The notes: a model not told the origin generated them from the letters alone. Positions 28,743 to 37,501 are shown, counted from the first letter of the stretch. The stretch: DNA of 41,138 bases from Blautia sp. BIOML-A1 (GCF_009883055.1 NZ_WWVR01000030.1:1-41138), one strand, 5' to 3'. A program made the numbers and translations.

Positions 28743-28771
28743 ACTATATCTTATTTTTGACTTTTTGTAAA
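28743..28771 (-). promoter_or_regulatory. Promoter of pyrG-gltB-gltD
   Basis: TTTACA, 17 bases, TATAGT on the minus strand, with A/T tracts upstream. Confidence 0.65.
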
Positions 28772-28828
28772 TATGTAATTTTTACATAAATCGATTTTTT
28801 TTGCACTTTCTGCAAAAAAGTCACAAGA

Positions 28829-30238
28829 TCAGCAGCCACAGTCAATCTTCTTATTAAGTTCCGCCTCCACATCCAGAGGATAATTTCCATCGAAACATGC
28901 CTTGCACAGAGGAAGTCCCCCTGCCATTCCCTCCAGGAATTCGCTCTGCATATATCCGAGGGAATCTGCACCGATCATCTCACGGATTTCCTCCGTACTG
29001 TGACTGGATGCGATCAGCTGGTCGTTGGACGGCACATCTGTTCCGAAATAACAAGGATGAAGGAACGGTGGTGAACTGATGCGTACATGCACCTCCAGTG
29101 CTCCTGCTTTCTTGAGCATACGGATCAGGTTTGCGATCGTAGTTCCTCTTACGATAGAGTCATCTACCAGAACAATCCTCTTACCTTTTACTGCTGATTC
29201 CAGAACACTCAGCTTCAGATGGACACTGGATTCTCTTTCCTTCTGGGTAGGTTTGATGAAGGTTCTTCCAATGTAACTGTTCTTATAAAAAGCAAAACCA
29301 AACGGAATACCGGATTCTTCAGAGAATCCCTTGGCTGCCGGGATTCCGGATTCCGGTACACCAGTGACAAGATCTGCGTCTACCGGATAGGATCTGGCAA
29401 GAGATTTACCGCCGCGGATACGCGCATCATAAATCTTTACTCCATCCATCTCGCTGTCCAGTCTTGCAAAATAAATATATTCAAACACGCAATGGGCATG
29501 CTTTCCACCAGCAAGTTCCTTGTTGGATTCAACACCATTTCTGGAGATCGTGACCATCTCACCCGGTTCAATGTCCCTTACAAACTCAGCACCAACAGAA
29601 GTCAATGCACAGCTCTCAGATGCAAGCACATAAGCATTGCCCCTCTTTCCAAGACAGAGCGGCTTAAGTCCCAGCGGATCACGCACACCGATCAGTTTAC
29701 GGGGACTCATGATCACCAGTGCATAGGCACCCTTTAATTTACGGGCAGTTTTAAGTACTGCTTCCTCTACAGTTTTGGAATGTACACGCTCTCTTGCTAC
29801 ATGAAATGCGATTACTTCTGAATCTGTAGTCGTATGGAAAATCGCACCATTCTGGATCAGCTCCCATTTCAGTTCCGGGGTATTGATAAGGTTTCCATTA
29901 TGAGCAAGTGCAAGCGTTCCCTTTATATAGGACAATACAAGAGGCTGTGCATTCTCAGCCACTGACGCTCCTGTTGTTGAATATCGTACATGGCCGATGC
30001 CGAGATCTCCCTCCATATTACGGATGGTATCCTCGCGAAGGACCTCACTTACCAGTCCTAAATCCTTATGGAACTGGATATTCCCTCTTTCTCCCTCCGT
30101 GCGGGAAACTGCAAGTCCGCAGGACTCCTGTCCACGGTGCTGAAGTGAAGTAAGTCCATAATAAATGGATGGAACCACATTACCTCCATCCAGATCATAC
30201 ATTCCGAATACGCCGCAGGCTTCCTTTAATTCTGCCAT
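28829..30238 (-). CDS. purF: Amidophosphoribosyltransferase
   Basis: The start at 30238 (MAELKEACGVFGMYD) has GGAGG eight bases upstream; an in-frame TTG at 30253 lacks one. The 469-residue protein has the Ntn nucleophile Cys8 after a short propeptide, glutaminase residues (HVRYSTTG, LAHNGNLIN), the PRPP loop IVLVDDSIVRGTT, and C-terminal Fe-S cysteines (HPCYFGTD, LCKACFDGNYP) of the Bacillus type. It commits PRPP and glutamine to purine synthesis. It stands alone here without other pur genes. Its transcript would reach the pyrG attenuator, the first terminator downstream. Confidence 0.96.
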   Translation of the reverse strand: MAELKEACGVFGMYDLDGGNVVPSIYYGLTSLQHRGQESCGLAVSRTEGERGNIQFHKDLGLVSEVLREDTIRNMEGDLGIGHVRYSTTGASVAENAQPLVLSYIKGTLALAHNGNLINTPELKWELIQNGAIFHTTTDSEVIAFHVARERVHSKTVEEAVLKTARKLKGAYALVIMSPRKLIGVRDPLGLKPLCLGKRGNAYVLASESCALTSVGAEFVRDIEPGEMVTISRNGVESNKELAGGKHAHCVFEYIYFARLDSEMDGVKIYDARIRGGKSLARSYPVDADLVTGVPESGIPAAKGFSEESGIPFGFAFYKNSYIGRTFIKPTQKERESSVHLKLSVLESAVKGKRIVLVDDSIVRGTTIANLIRMLKKAGALEVHVRISSPPFLHPCYFGTDVPSNDQLIASSHSTEEIREMIGADSLGYMQSEFLEGMAGGLPLCKACFDGNYPLDVEAELNKKIDCGC

Positions 30239-30295
30239 CAGAATTTCCTCCAATTCTTATATTCAAATGCTTTCCGAAGTACTTTTTACACTGCA

Positions 30296-30323
30296 ATTAT
30301 AATGGAAGAAAGCGATTTGTCAA
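30296..30323 (-). promoter_or_regulatory. Promoter of purF
   Basis: Perfect TTGACA and TATAAT with 16-base spacing. The short leader has no terminator and no hexaloop hairpin, so purF initiation seems outside the attenuator set. Confidence 0.8.
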
Positions 30324-30401
30324 CCCTTGTCCTTTCAAAAAAGCATACAAATAAATTCATCTGTCCAAACAAAAAATTTGAATTTTTTTCGAAAAAAATT
30401 A

Positions 30402-30429
30402 TTGACATCCTGATTTTTTTGTGTATACT
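30402..30429 (+). promoter_or_regulatory. Promoter of glnN
   Basis: TTGACA, 16 bases rich in T, TATACT. Long A and T tracts upstream may act as an UP element. Confidence 0.8.
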
Positions 30430-30438
30430 ACATCACAT

Positions 30439-30480
30439 AAGCAACGGCGCTTTGGATGATAATTCCAAGGCGCCTTTTTT
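30439..30480 (+). promoter_or_regulatory. glnN leader attenuator: hexaloop hairpin overlapping a terminator
   Basis: Antiterminator form: AAGC-AACGGC-GCTT (30439-30452), loop A1, G4. Terminator form: GGCGCTTTGGA / TCCAAGGCGCC (30446-30474), loop TGATAAT, six T residues. They overlap in GGCGCTT. The predicted +1 is about 3-5 bases before the hairpin, leaving no room for a second upstream hairpin. Confidence 0.82.
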
Positions 30481-30543
30481 GTTTATCTGAAGATTTTATT
30501 TGAAAAAATTTAGATTAATGGAGAGTTGAAAGGAGATTTTATT

Positions 30544-32655
30544 ATGGCACAGAGCATTCCTGAAATCTACGGCAGCCTTGTTTTTAACGACAAGATCATG
30601 CGTGAAAAATTACCGAAAGACATGTACAAGGCACTGAAAAAAACAATTGAGAACGGTACACATCTCGAACTTGATGTTGCCAACTCTGTTGCAGTTGCCA
30701 TGAAAGAATGGGCACTTGATCATGGAGCTACCCATTATACTCACTGGTTCCAGCCAATGACAAACTTCACCGCAGAAAAACATGACAGCTTCATCTCCCC
30801 GACAGGTGACGGACAGGTGATCATGGAGTTCTCCGGCAAAGAACTTGTAAAAGGTGAACCGGATGCATCCAGTTTCCCGTCAGGCGGTCTTCGTGCTACT
30901 TTCGAAGCCAGAGGATATACCGCATGGGATCCTACTTCACCGGCATTTATCAAGGATCGTACCCTTTATATTCCAACTGCATTCTGCTCCTACAGCGGAG
31001 AAGCACTGGACAAAAAGACTCCTCTTCTTCGTTCCATGGACAGTCTGAGTAAAGAAGCACTCAAGGTTCTTCGTCTTCTCGGAAACACAGATGTAAAACA
31101 TATTGATACTACTGTAGGACCGGAACAGGAATACTTCCTGGTGGACAAAGACCTCTATAATAAGAGAAAAGACCTGATCTTCTGCGGACGTACTCTGATC
31201 GGTGCTCCGGCTCCAAAGGGACAGGAAATGGAAGATCATTACTTCGGAACTCTGAAGCCTCGTGTATCTGCCTATATGCATGATCTGGACGAAGAACTCT
31301 GGAAACTTGGCATCCCGGCAAAGACAAAACACAACGAGGTTGCTCCTGCTCAGCACGAACTGGCTCCTGTATTTGATACAACAAACGTGGCTGTCGACCA
31401 CAACCAGCTTACTATGGAAATCATGAAAAAAGTAGCTGCCAAACACAATATGGTATGCCTGCTTCATGAAAAACCATTCGAAGGAATCAACGGAAGTGGT
31501 AAACATAACAACTGGTCCATGAGCACAAACACAGGTGTAAACCTTCTCGATCCAGGCAAAACACCTGCCGAAAACACACAGTTTCTGGTATTCCTTGTAG
31601 CAGTTATCAAAGCAGTTGATGATTATGCAGATCTTCTTCGTATCTCTGTTGCAAGTGCCGGAAATGATCACCGTCTTGGTGCAAATGAAGCTCCACCGGC
31701 AGTCGTTTCTATCTTCCTTGGAGATGAACTTACAGAGGTTCTCAAGGCTATTGAAAACGATGAATTCTTTGTCGGACATGGTGCCGTTCAGATGGATATC
31801 GGTGCAAAGGTTCTTCCTCATTTTGTGAAAGACAATACCGACAGAAACCGTACTTCACCATTTGCATTTACCGGAAACAAGTTCGAATTCCGTATGCTTG
31901 GATCATCTTCTTCCGTAGCAAATCCGAATATCATTCTCAATACTGCAGTTGCTGAAGTCTTAAGACAGTTCTATGATGAACTCAAAGATGTTGCTGCAGA
32001 TGAAATGGAAAAAGCAGTCCATGAACTGCTCAAAAAGACCATTTCCGAACATAAACGTATCATCTTTAACGGCAATGGTTATACAGATGAATGGCTCGCA
32101 GAGGCAGAAAAACGTGGGCTTTACAACCTGGTATCCACTCCGGATGCACTGCCGCATTTCGTTGATGAAAAGAATGAAAAGCTTCTCATCGACCATCATA
32201 TCTTTACACATGCAGAGCTTCATTCCCGTTATGAGATCAAGCTTGAGAACTATGTAAAGACACTTCATATCGAGGCAGGTACTCTGGTTGAGATCATCCA
32301 GAAAGATCTTCTTCCGGCAGTTACTACATACATGGAAAAACTTGCTCAGACTGCTGCCCTTAAGAAGTCTGTCGTTCCAGATATCTCCGTATCCACAGAA
32401 GCCAAACTTCTTACAAAACTGACAGAGCTTTCTGAGGCAATGATCAAGGATCTTGACAGACTGAAAGAAGATACGGCAATGGCTGAATACGAAGTCGACA
32501 AAAATCTGCTCAAGAGTGCAAAACTCTATCAGAGTGTCGTACTTGACGATATGGAAAAAGTCCGTGTTTCCGCTGATGCAGCAGAAGCTCTGATCCCGGA
32601 TGATATTCTTCCATATCCTACTTATGGAAAACTGTTATTCTCTATCTCTGACTGA
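30544..32655 (+). CDS. glnN: Glutamine synthetase, type III
   Basis: The start at 30544 is set by GAAAGGAGA; an upstream TTG at 30526 overlaps that site. The 703-residue protein has the GSIII layout: a unique N-terminal module (YGSLVFNDKIMREKLPKD), then the catalytic core with THYTHWFQPMTNFTAEKHDSF, the glutamates in VGPEQEYFLVD and EVAPAQHELAPVFD, and INGSGKHNNWSMSTN, and a long GSIII-specific C-terminal helical region. It works as a dodecamer unrelated in detail to GlnA, giving this genome a second glutamine synthetase. It is expressed from a strong promoter through an attenuator and lies upstream of amt. Confidence 0.96.
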   Translation: MAQSIPEIYGSLVFNDKIMREKLPKDMYKALKKTIENGTHLELDVANSVAVAMKEWALDHGATHYTHWFQPMTNFTAEKHDSFISPTGDGQVIMEFSGKELVKGEPDASSFPSGGLRATFEARGYTAWDPTSPAFIKDRTLYIPTAFCSYSGEALDKKTPLLRSMDSLSKEALKVLRLLGNTDVKHIDTTVGPEQEYFLVDKDLYNKRKDLIFCGRTLIGAPAPKGQEMEDHYFGTLKPRVSAYMHDLDEELWKLGIPAKTKHNEVAPAQHELAPVFDTTNVAVDHNQLTMEIMKKVAAKHNMVCLLHEKPFEGINGSGKHNNWSMSTNTGVNLLDPGKTPAENTQFLVFLVAVIKAVDDYADLLRISVASAGNDHRLGANEAPPAVVSIFLGDELTEVLKAIENDEFFVGHGAVQMDIGAKVLPHFVKDNTDRNRTSPFAFTGNKFEFRMLGSSSSVANPNIILNTAVAEVLRQFYDELKDVAADEMEKAVHELLKKTISEHKRIIFNGNGYTDEWLAEAEKRGLYNLVSTPDALPHFVDEKNEKLLIDHHIFTHAELHSRYEIKLENYVKTLHIEAGTLVEIIQKDLLPAVTTYMEKLAQTAALKKSVVPDISVSTEAKLLTKLTELSEAMIKDLDRLKEDTAMAEYEVDKNLLKSAKLYQSVVLDDMEKVRVSADAAEALIPDDILPYPTYGKLLFSISD

Positions 32656-32696
32656 GATAAAGGAATTCAGTTATAACAATTTCACACTGGTAAAAC

Positions 32697-32785
32697 CAGG
32701 GGATATCTTATAAAACATGAATCCTTCATAATTCATTATCGATTTCCTCATCCATCCATTAATCACACGATACGGATATCCCCTG
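32697..32785 (+). repeat. Long-range inverted repeat between glnN and amt
   Basis: CAGGGGATATC (32697-32707) and GATATCCCCTG (32775-32785) are perfect 11-base complements with a 67-base loop, followed by TTTTAC. It could end glnN transcription weakly or be part of a structured amt leader. The loop holds a smaller ATGAAT/ATTCAT dyad and, overlapping the right arm, GAT-ACGGAT-ATC, a weak 3-bp stem with an A1/G4 hexaloop. Confidence 0.55.
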
Positions 32786-32800
32786 TTTTACATATACTGA

Positions 32801-32847
32801 TTCGTAAAGGCGCGAAAATGATGAAATTTCATTCTCGTGCCTTTTTT
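32801..32847 (+). promoter_or_regulatory. amt leader attenuator: hexaloop hairpin overlapping a terminator
   Basis: Antiterminator form: TTCGT-AAAGGC-GCGAA (32801-32816), 5 bp with one G-T pair, loop A1, G4. Terminator form: AAAGGCGCGA...TCGTGCCTTT (32806-32843), followed by a T tract. The only obvious -10-like hexamer (TATACT at 32793) is too close to let the hairpin form, so the real start is probably further upstream or the RNA comes from glnN. Confidence 0.8.
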
Positions 32848-32902
32848 GAATACTGATACTATACTAACTTAGTCAACTTTTTAGGGAAAGAGAGGTAACT
32901 TT

Positions 32903-34645
32903 ATGGACTATTCATCAGTAAACACAATCTGGGTACTTTTGGGTGCCGCACTCGTTTTCTTTATGCAGGCTGGTTTTGCAATGGTAGAAACTGGTTTCAC
33001 CAGAGCAAAGAATGCCGGTAACATTATCATGAAAAACCTTATGGACTTCTGCATCGGTACTCCTACTTTCTGGATCGTCGGATTCGGAATCATGTTTGGA
33101 GCCGGAAACGGATTCTTCGGAAGAATCGGAGGAATCGCTTCAGAAGCAAACTATGGATCTTCTATGCTTCCTGACGGAGTTCCGTTCTGGGCATTTCTTA
33201 TCTTCCAGACCGTATTCTGTGCAACCTCCGCTACGATCGTATCCGGAGCCATGGCAGAACGTACTAAATTTTCTTCTTATTGTATTTACAGCTTCCTGAT
33301 CAGCCTGATCGTCTATCCTGTGTCCGGTCACTGGATCTGGGGCGGCGGTTTCATCAGCCAGATGGGATTCCACGATTTTGCAGGTTCCTGTGCAGTACAT
33401 ATGGTCGGCGGTGTCGCAGCATTTATCGGTGCGATCATCCTCGGACCTCGTATCGGTAAATATTCAAAGAGTGGCAAATCTAAAGCCATTCCGGGACATA
33501 ACCTTACTGTCGGTGCCTTAGGTGTATTTATCCTCTGGTTCTGCTGGTTCGGATTTAACGGTGCTTCCACTGTCAGCATGGAAGGGGATGCCATCGTAAC
33601 TGCAGGTAAAATTTTTGTGACTACAAACCTTGCTGCTGCTGTTGCAACAGTAACTGTACTTATCATCACATGGGTGAGATACAAAAAACCTGATGTTTCC
33701 ATGTCCCTCAACGGATCTCTTGCAGGTCTGGTTGCCATCACAGCAGGATGTGATACCGTTTCTCCTGCATCCTCAGCCATCATTGGTATTATTGCAGGCT
33801 TCATTGTTGTATTTGGTATTGAATTTATTGACAAAGTTCTCAAGGTCGATGACCCGGTCGGTGCCGTTGGTGTTCATGGTTTAAACGGTGCTTTTGGTAC
33901 TCTCGCTGTTGGTCTTTTCTCTGACGGAACAGGTACAGACTGGAAAGGTCTTCTGGCCGGCGGCGGCTTCCACGGATTTGGCGTACAGTTTATCGGCATG
34001 ATCATCACCATCGCATGGGTTGCTGTTACTATGACAATTATCTTCCAGGTGATCAAACATACAGTTGGTCTTCGTGTAACTGCAGAGGAAGAGATCGAAG
34101 GTCTGGACTCCAAAGAACATGGTCTTACAAGTGCCTATGACGGATTTGTTGTACATGACACAATGACTGTACCTGCTCCTATGGGTGTTGCAAAAACCGC
34201 TCCTTCTGCAAATACTTCTGCAAATGTTGCTCCTGCCGAGGTTGCAGCTACTGTTCCAGAGCTCCCGAAGGAAGGTGTACATAAACTGACAAAGGTTGTC
34301 ATCATTACCCGTCAGAGCAAGCTGGAAGAATTTATGCATGCAATGAATGAGATCGGTGTCACCGGTATCACGATCACAAACGTTATGGGATGCGGTGTAC
34401 AGAAGGGTTCACGTTCCTACTACCGTGGTGTCGAGATGGATATGAACCTTCTGCCGAAGATCAAAATTGAAATCGTAGTCAGTCTTGTTCCGGTAAGAAC
34501 CGTTATCGAAACAGCCAAGAAAACTCTTCATACCGGTCAGTACGGTGATGGTAAAGTCTTCGTATACGACATCGAAAATGTTGTCAAGATCCGTACCGGT
34601 GAAGAAGGATTTGAAGCACTTCAGGATACTCAGCCACTGGAATAA
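32903..34645 (+). CDS. Ammonium transporter fused to a PII signalling domain
   Basis: Residues 1 to about 405 are an Amt/MEP transporter of 11 helices: [21 protein letters not shown], the first pore His in CAVHMVGG and the second in [12 protein letters not shown]. An Ala/Pro/Thr-rich linker (about 420-460) follows. Residues 462-580 are a complete GlnB/PII domain with the T-loop ([22 protein letters not shown], Tyr506/507), the B-loop [26 protein letters not shown] that binds ATP. A separate GlnK is thus built into the channel and can plug it according to ATP, ADP and 2-oxoglutarate. Such Amt-PII fusions are known in clostridia. A GAGAGG site precedes the ATG. Confidence 0.95.
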   Translation: MDYSSVNTIWVLLGAALVFFMQAGFAMVETGFTRAKNAGNIIMKNLMDFCIGTPTFWIVGFGIMFGAGNGFFGRIGGIASEANYGSSMLPDGVPFWAFLIFQTVFCATSATIVSGAMAERTKFSSYCIYSFLISLIVYPVSGHWIWGGGFISQMGFHDFAGSCAVHMVGGVAAFIGAIILGPRIGKYSKSGKSKAIPGHNLTVGALGVFILWFCWFGFNGASTVSMEGDAIVTAGKIFVTTNLAAAVATVTVLIITWVRYKKPDVSMSLNGSLAGLVAITAGCDTVSPASSAIIGIIAGFIVVFGIEFIDKVLKVDDPVGAVGVHGLNGAFGTLAVGLFSDGTGTDWKGLLAGGGFHGFGVQFIGMIITIAWVAVTMTIIFQVIKHTVGLRVTAEEEIEGLDSKEHGLTSAYDGFVVHDTMTVPAPMGVAKTAPSANTSANVAPAEVAATVPELPKEGVHKLTKVVIITRQSKLEEFMHAMNEIGVTGITITNVMGCGVQKGSRSYYRGVEMDMNLLPKIKIEIVVSLVPVRTVIETAKKTLHTGQYGDGKVFVYDIENVVKIRTGEEGFEALQDTQPLE

Positions 34646-34683
34646 ACTTCCCCTGGCCGTATCAATAGATTTATTGATTTTCC

Positions 34684-34729
34684 TCAAAAAAACAGCTCTT
34701 CTTTTTCTGTGTAGAAGAGCTGTTTTTTT
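34684..34729 (+). terminator. Bidirectional intrinsic terminator after amt-PII
   Basis: Stem ACAGCTCTTCT / AGAAGAGCTGT with A tract before and T tract after, so it works on both strands; the converging TRIC-type gene may also use it. Confidence 0.92.
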
Positions 34730-34739
34730 GTCTGTTTTC

Positions 34740-34882
34740 GTAACTATTCAGAAGGTAGTATCCCGCGAGGCGTTTTGGCATGTTTTTTGCCAAAATCCCG
34801 AGACATATAAGGCAAAATGCCATCACCGAAGGTGATTTGGAATGCATTTTGACTCGTAACTGTGAGGGTACTGAACAGTTAC
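34740..34882. repeat. 143-bp palindromic MITE-like element
   Basis: The ends GTAACTATTCAG and CTGAACAGTTAC are inverted repeats (11 of 12). Inside are several dyads: GGCATG...CATGCC-like TTTTGGCA/TGCCAAAA, CAAAATGC/GCATTTTG and TCACC-TTCG... around CCGAAGGTGA. No coding capacity. Its left end matches the repeat at 19387-19434, so it is an interspersed family with at least two copies here. Confidence 0.7.
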
Positions 34883-34889
34883 CTGTTTT

Positions 34890-35594
34890 CTATTCTTCTC
34901 TTGTAAGCTTCGGAAGGTTCCAGCGGTAATGTGCTGCCAGATAACGGATCAGAACCACCACTGCAGAAGCTCCCACCATTGCTGCCACCGCACCGGAGTG
35001 CCGGTACAGGATAACGCAGACGATTGCACCGACGATCGAGGCACAGGCATAGATGTGACGCACCAGAATATATGGCGGGACACCTGCCATAACATCGCGA
35101 AGAAGCCCTCCCCCGACTCCTGTGACGGTACCAAGGAACACCAGAAGGAACGTATATTCCATGTAGCCATGAGAAATTCCTGTGTTCACCCCTACAACTG
35201 TAAAAATCCCAAGTCCGATCGAGTCCATGACCAGCATAACCTTGTCATAGGTTTCTCTGTTATGCCCCTGCAGAAGCTCCTTCTTAAGATACAGGATCGT
35301 AAAAACAATACAGGATGTGATCATTGCCACGATCGTATAGACCGGATGCTGGAACATGGCCGGCGGCACGATTCCGAGGATCACATCACGGACAGCACCT
35401 CCTCCGACTGCTGTTGTAACACCAAGCACGATCACCCCAAAAATATCCATCGCCCGGTCCACCGCAACCATTGCACCAGATGCCGCAAAGGCGACCGTCC
35501 CGACCATTTCCATCATAAATGTAATAAGCTGCTGATAATCCATAACTTCCCTCTCCCCCAATTTCTGCCTTATCATATCTTTCGGGTAACTCAT
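34890..35594 (-). CDS. TRIC/UPF0126-family membrane protein
   Basis: The protein has two repeats of three helices: MVGTVAFAASGAMVAVDRAMDIFGVIVLGVTTAVGGGAVRDVILG and the matching MDSIGLGIFTVVGVNTG ... GTVTGVGGGLLRDVMAG. The two GGG-x-x-RD motifs are the family's mark. Members are called trimeric intracellular cation channels or glycine transporters; the transported species here is unknown. The start is uncertain: ATG 35594 has AAGGAG at ideal spacing, while ATG 35543, nearer the first helix, has GGAGAGG. I give the longer form (234 residues). Confidence 0.88.
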   Translation of the reverse strand: MSYPKDMIRQKLGEREVMDYQQLITFMMEMVGTVAFAASGAMVAVDRAMDIFGVIVLGVTTAVGGGAVRDVILGIVPPAMFQHPVYTIVAMITSCIVFTILYLKKELLQGHNRETYDKVMLVMDSIGLGIFTVVGVNTGISHGYMEYTFLLVFLGTVTGVGGGLLRDVMAGVPPYILVRHIYACASIVGAIVCVILYRHSGAVAAMVGASAVVVLIRYLAAHYRWNLPKLTREE

Positions 35595-35768
35595 CACAGA
35601 AACTCCTTCGATACATTATTTCCATTATACTATACTTTCTTATTCTTGCAATTTAATATTACAAAATTTTTTATACTGTGAAATTTTTTTGGCATCCATA
35701 TTTTGACTGATCTGTGCTAAAATATAAACCAGATTCAGATTCTATTTTACAGATCATGGAGGATTGTC

Positions 35769-36731
35769 ATGCAAGTTATCAGTATAAAAGATTTTTCAGA
35801 AATCCGGATTGGAAATGCGCAGAATATCACTGGTGGGACAGGCTGCACCGTTATCTTAAGTGAAAACGAAATGTGTGCCGGACTGGATGTACGCGGCGGC
35901 GGTCCTGCTTCAAGAGAGAGTGAACTTCTCAAGCCTCTTGCCAGTGCCCAGGAAATCCATGCCGTACTTCTTGGTGGAGGCAGTGCCTTCGGTCTGGATG
36001 CAGCCGGTGGAGTCATGCAGTTTCTGGAAGAAAAAGGGATTGGTTTTGATGTCGGTGTGACCAGAGTACCGCTTGTCTGTCAGTCGGATATTTTTGACCT
36101 GACTGTAGCTGATCCTCACTGCCGTCCGGATCAGGCAATGGGATATAAGGCCTGTGAGAATGCCTATCTCAACAATTATCAGGACGGAAATTTCGGGGCA
36201 GGTACCGGAGCAACTGTCGGCAAATTCAGAGGAATGGATTTCTGCATGAAATCCGGCATCGGAAGCTATGCGCTGCAGATTGGTGAACTGAAGGTCGGTG
36301 CCATCGTCGTTGTAAATGCCCTTGGCGATATCTGTGACTATCATAACGGACAGATCGTCGCAGGCATGCTCTGTGATGACCGGAAATCTTTTGCAGATTC
36401 ATCAAAACTTCTCTATCAGTCCTTTGAAGTCCATGAAAACAAATTTACCGGAAATACCACGATCGGTGCCATCATCACCAATGCACAGTTTGACAAGAGC
36501 CGTCTCTGCAAGATTGCCTCGATGGCACACAATGGTTATGCCCGTTCCATCCGTCCGGTACACACCTCTGCGGACGGCGACAGTATCTACGCTCTTTCTG
36601 TCGGAAATGTATCCGCAGACTGTGATATGGTCGGCACACTCGCCGCTGATGTCATGTCAGAAGCGATTCTTGCAGCTGTCAGAAGCGCAGAAACTGCCTA
36701 CGGTTATCCTGCCGTCAGAGATCTGTTATAA
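35769..36731 (+). CDS. P1-family peptidase (DmpA/NylC-like, self-cleaving)
   Basis: The 320-residue protein has the DmpA-type fold signatures: ITGGTGCTVIL, VRGGGPASRESELL, AVLLGGGSAFGLDAAGGVMQFLEE, GAGTGATVGKF, and the autocatalytic site GNTTIGAII. Cleavage between Asn229 and Thr230 would free Thr as N-terminal nucleophile, as in NylC; DmpA itself uses Gly-Ser. Family members are D-stereospecific or beta-peptide aminopeptidases and amidases. The substrate here is unknown. Gene stands alone; a TGC-TAAAAT extended -10 near 35717 may be its promoter. Confidence 0.9.
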   Translation: MQVISIKDFSEIRIGNAQNITGGTGCTVILSENEMCAGLDVRGGGPASRESELLKPLASAQEIHAVLLGGGSAFGLDAAGGVMQFLEEKGIGFDVGVTRVPLVCQSDIFDLTVADPHCRPDQAMGYKACENAYLNNYQDGNFGAGTGATVGKFRGMDFCMKSGIGSYALQIGELKVGAIVVVNALGDICDYHNGQIVAGMLCDDRKSFADSSKLLYQSFEVHENKFTGNTTIGAIITNAQFDKSRLCKIASMAHNGYARSIRPVHTSADGDSIYALSVGNVSADCDMVGTLAADVMSEAILAAVRSAETAYGYPAVRDLL

Positions 36732-36783
36732 ACAACTATTGTAACGACTTTTCTTTTCACTGAACGCTATAATACTATAGAAA

Positions 36784-36822
36784 GCCATACAAAAGGATCA
36801 TGGCAGTAATCCTTCTGTATGG
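36784..36822. terminator. Hairpin between converging P1 peptidase and ttdB
   Basis: GCCATACA-A-AAGGAT pairs with ATCCTT-C-TGTATGGC across a 9-base loop. T tracts on both sides are weak (CTTAC; CTTTCT on the minus strand), so it is a probable bidirectional terminator of modest strength. Confidence 0.55.
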
Positions 36823-36874
36823 CCTTACTATGGCAAAATTTTGATTTACTAAGTATGTTTTTGATTCACAGGGT

Positions 36875-37501
36875 TTATTTAATAAAACTTACATGTTTGC
36901 AGATTTCTTCTACTGCTTTGTCTTTTCTCTGATTGAAAATAACTTTATTCTCTTCAAAGAGGTTACGTCCTTCTGTATCAATGGATACGATCAGCGGTCC
37001 GAATTCTTTGACACGGCAATGCCACAGTGTCTCCGGCATTCCAAGATCTCTCCACTGAGCATCTACGATCTCTTCAACTTCAGTGGCTGCTACAACAGCG
37101 TTTCCAGCAGGGAATACACAGTGGATCGCACCGAATTCTTTACATGCACGTTCTGTGTTTTCTTTCATTCCACCTTTACCGATGATGACACGAACGCCTG
37201 TCTCCCTTACAAATTCATATTCAAATTTTTCCATACGCATACTGGTTGTCGGTCCTACAGATACCATTTCGAACTTGTCATCTTCCAGCGGACGAATGAT
37301 CGGACCAGCATGGAAAATAGCTGCATCTCTTACATTTACCGGAAGTTCGCGGCCTTCTTCAACAAGACGTCTGTGTGCAACGTCACGACAGGTTGTCATG
37401 CTTCCATTTAAGTATACGATATCTCCTGCATGGATATCTTTCAGATCTTCTGCTGAGATCGGTGTTGTCAGAATTTTCTTTCCATCTTTCATTTCCAGCA
37501 T
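36875..37501 (-). CDS. ttdB: L(+)-tartrate dehydratase beta subunit (class I fumarase-like)
   Basis: The 208-residue protein resembles E. coli TtdB closely from memory: [65 protein letters not shown] and [16 protein letters not shown], ending [11 protein letters not shown]. It is the swivelling-domain subunit of an iron-sulfur hydro-lyase. Its ATG overlaps the ttdA stop by one base (TAATG), implying coupled translation. The enzyme would turn L-tartrate into oxaloacetate plus water; a two-subunit fumarase is the alternative. Confidence 0.85.
   Translation of the reverse strand: MLEMKDGKKILTTPISAEDLKDIHAGDIVYLNGSMTTCRDVAHRRLVEEGRELPVNVRDAAIFHAGPIIRPLEDDKFEMVSVGPTTSMRMEKFEYEFVRETGVRVIIGKGGMKENTERACKEFGAIHCVFPAGNAVVAATEVEEIVDAQWRDLGMPETLWHCRVKEFGPLIVSIDTEGRNLFEENKVIFNQRKDKAVEEICKHVSFIK

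Noticed and set aside
30254..30295. PurR-box control of purF
   Set aside because: Only one weak CTTCGG-like half site is visible; the paired boxes known from Bacillus are absent.
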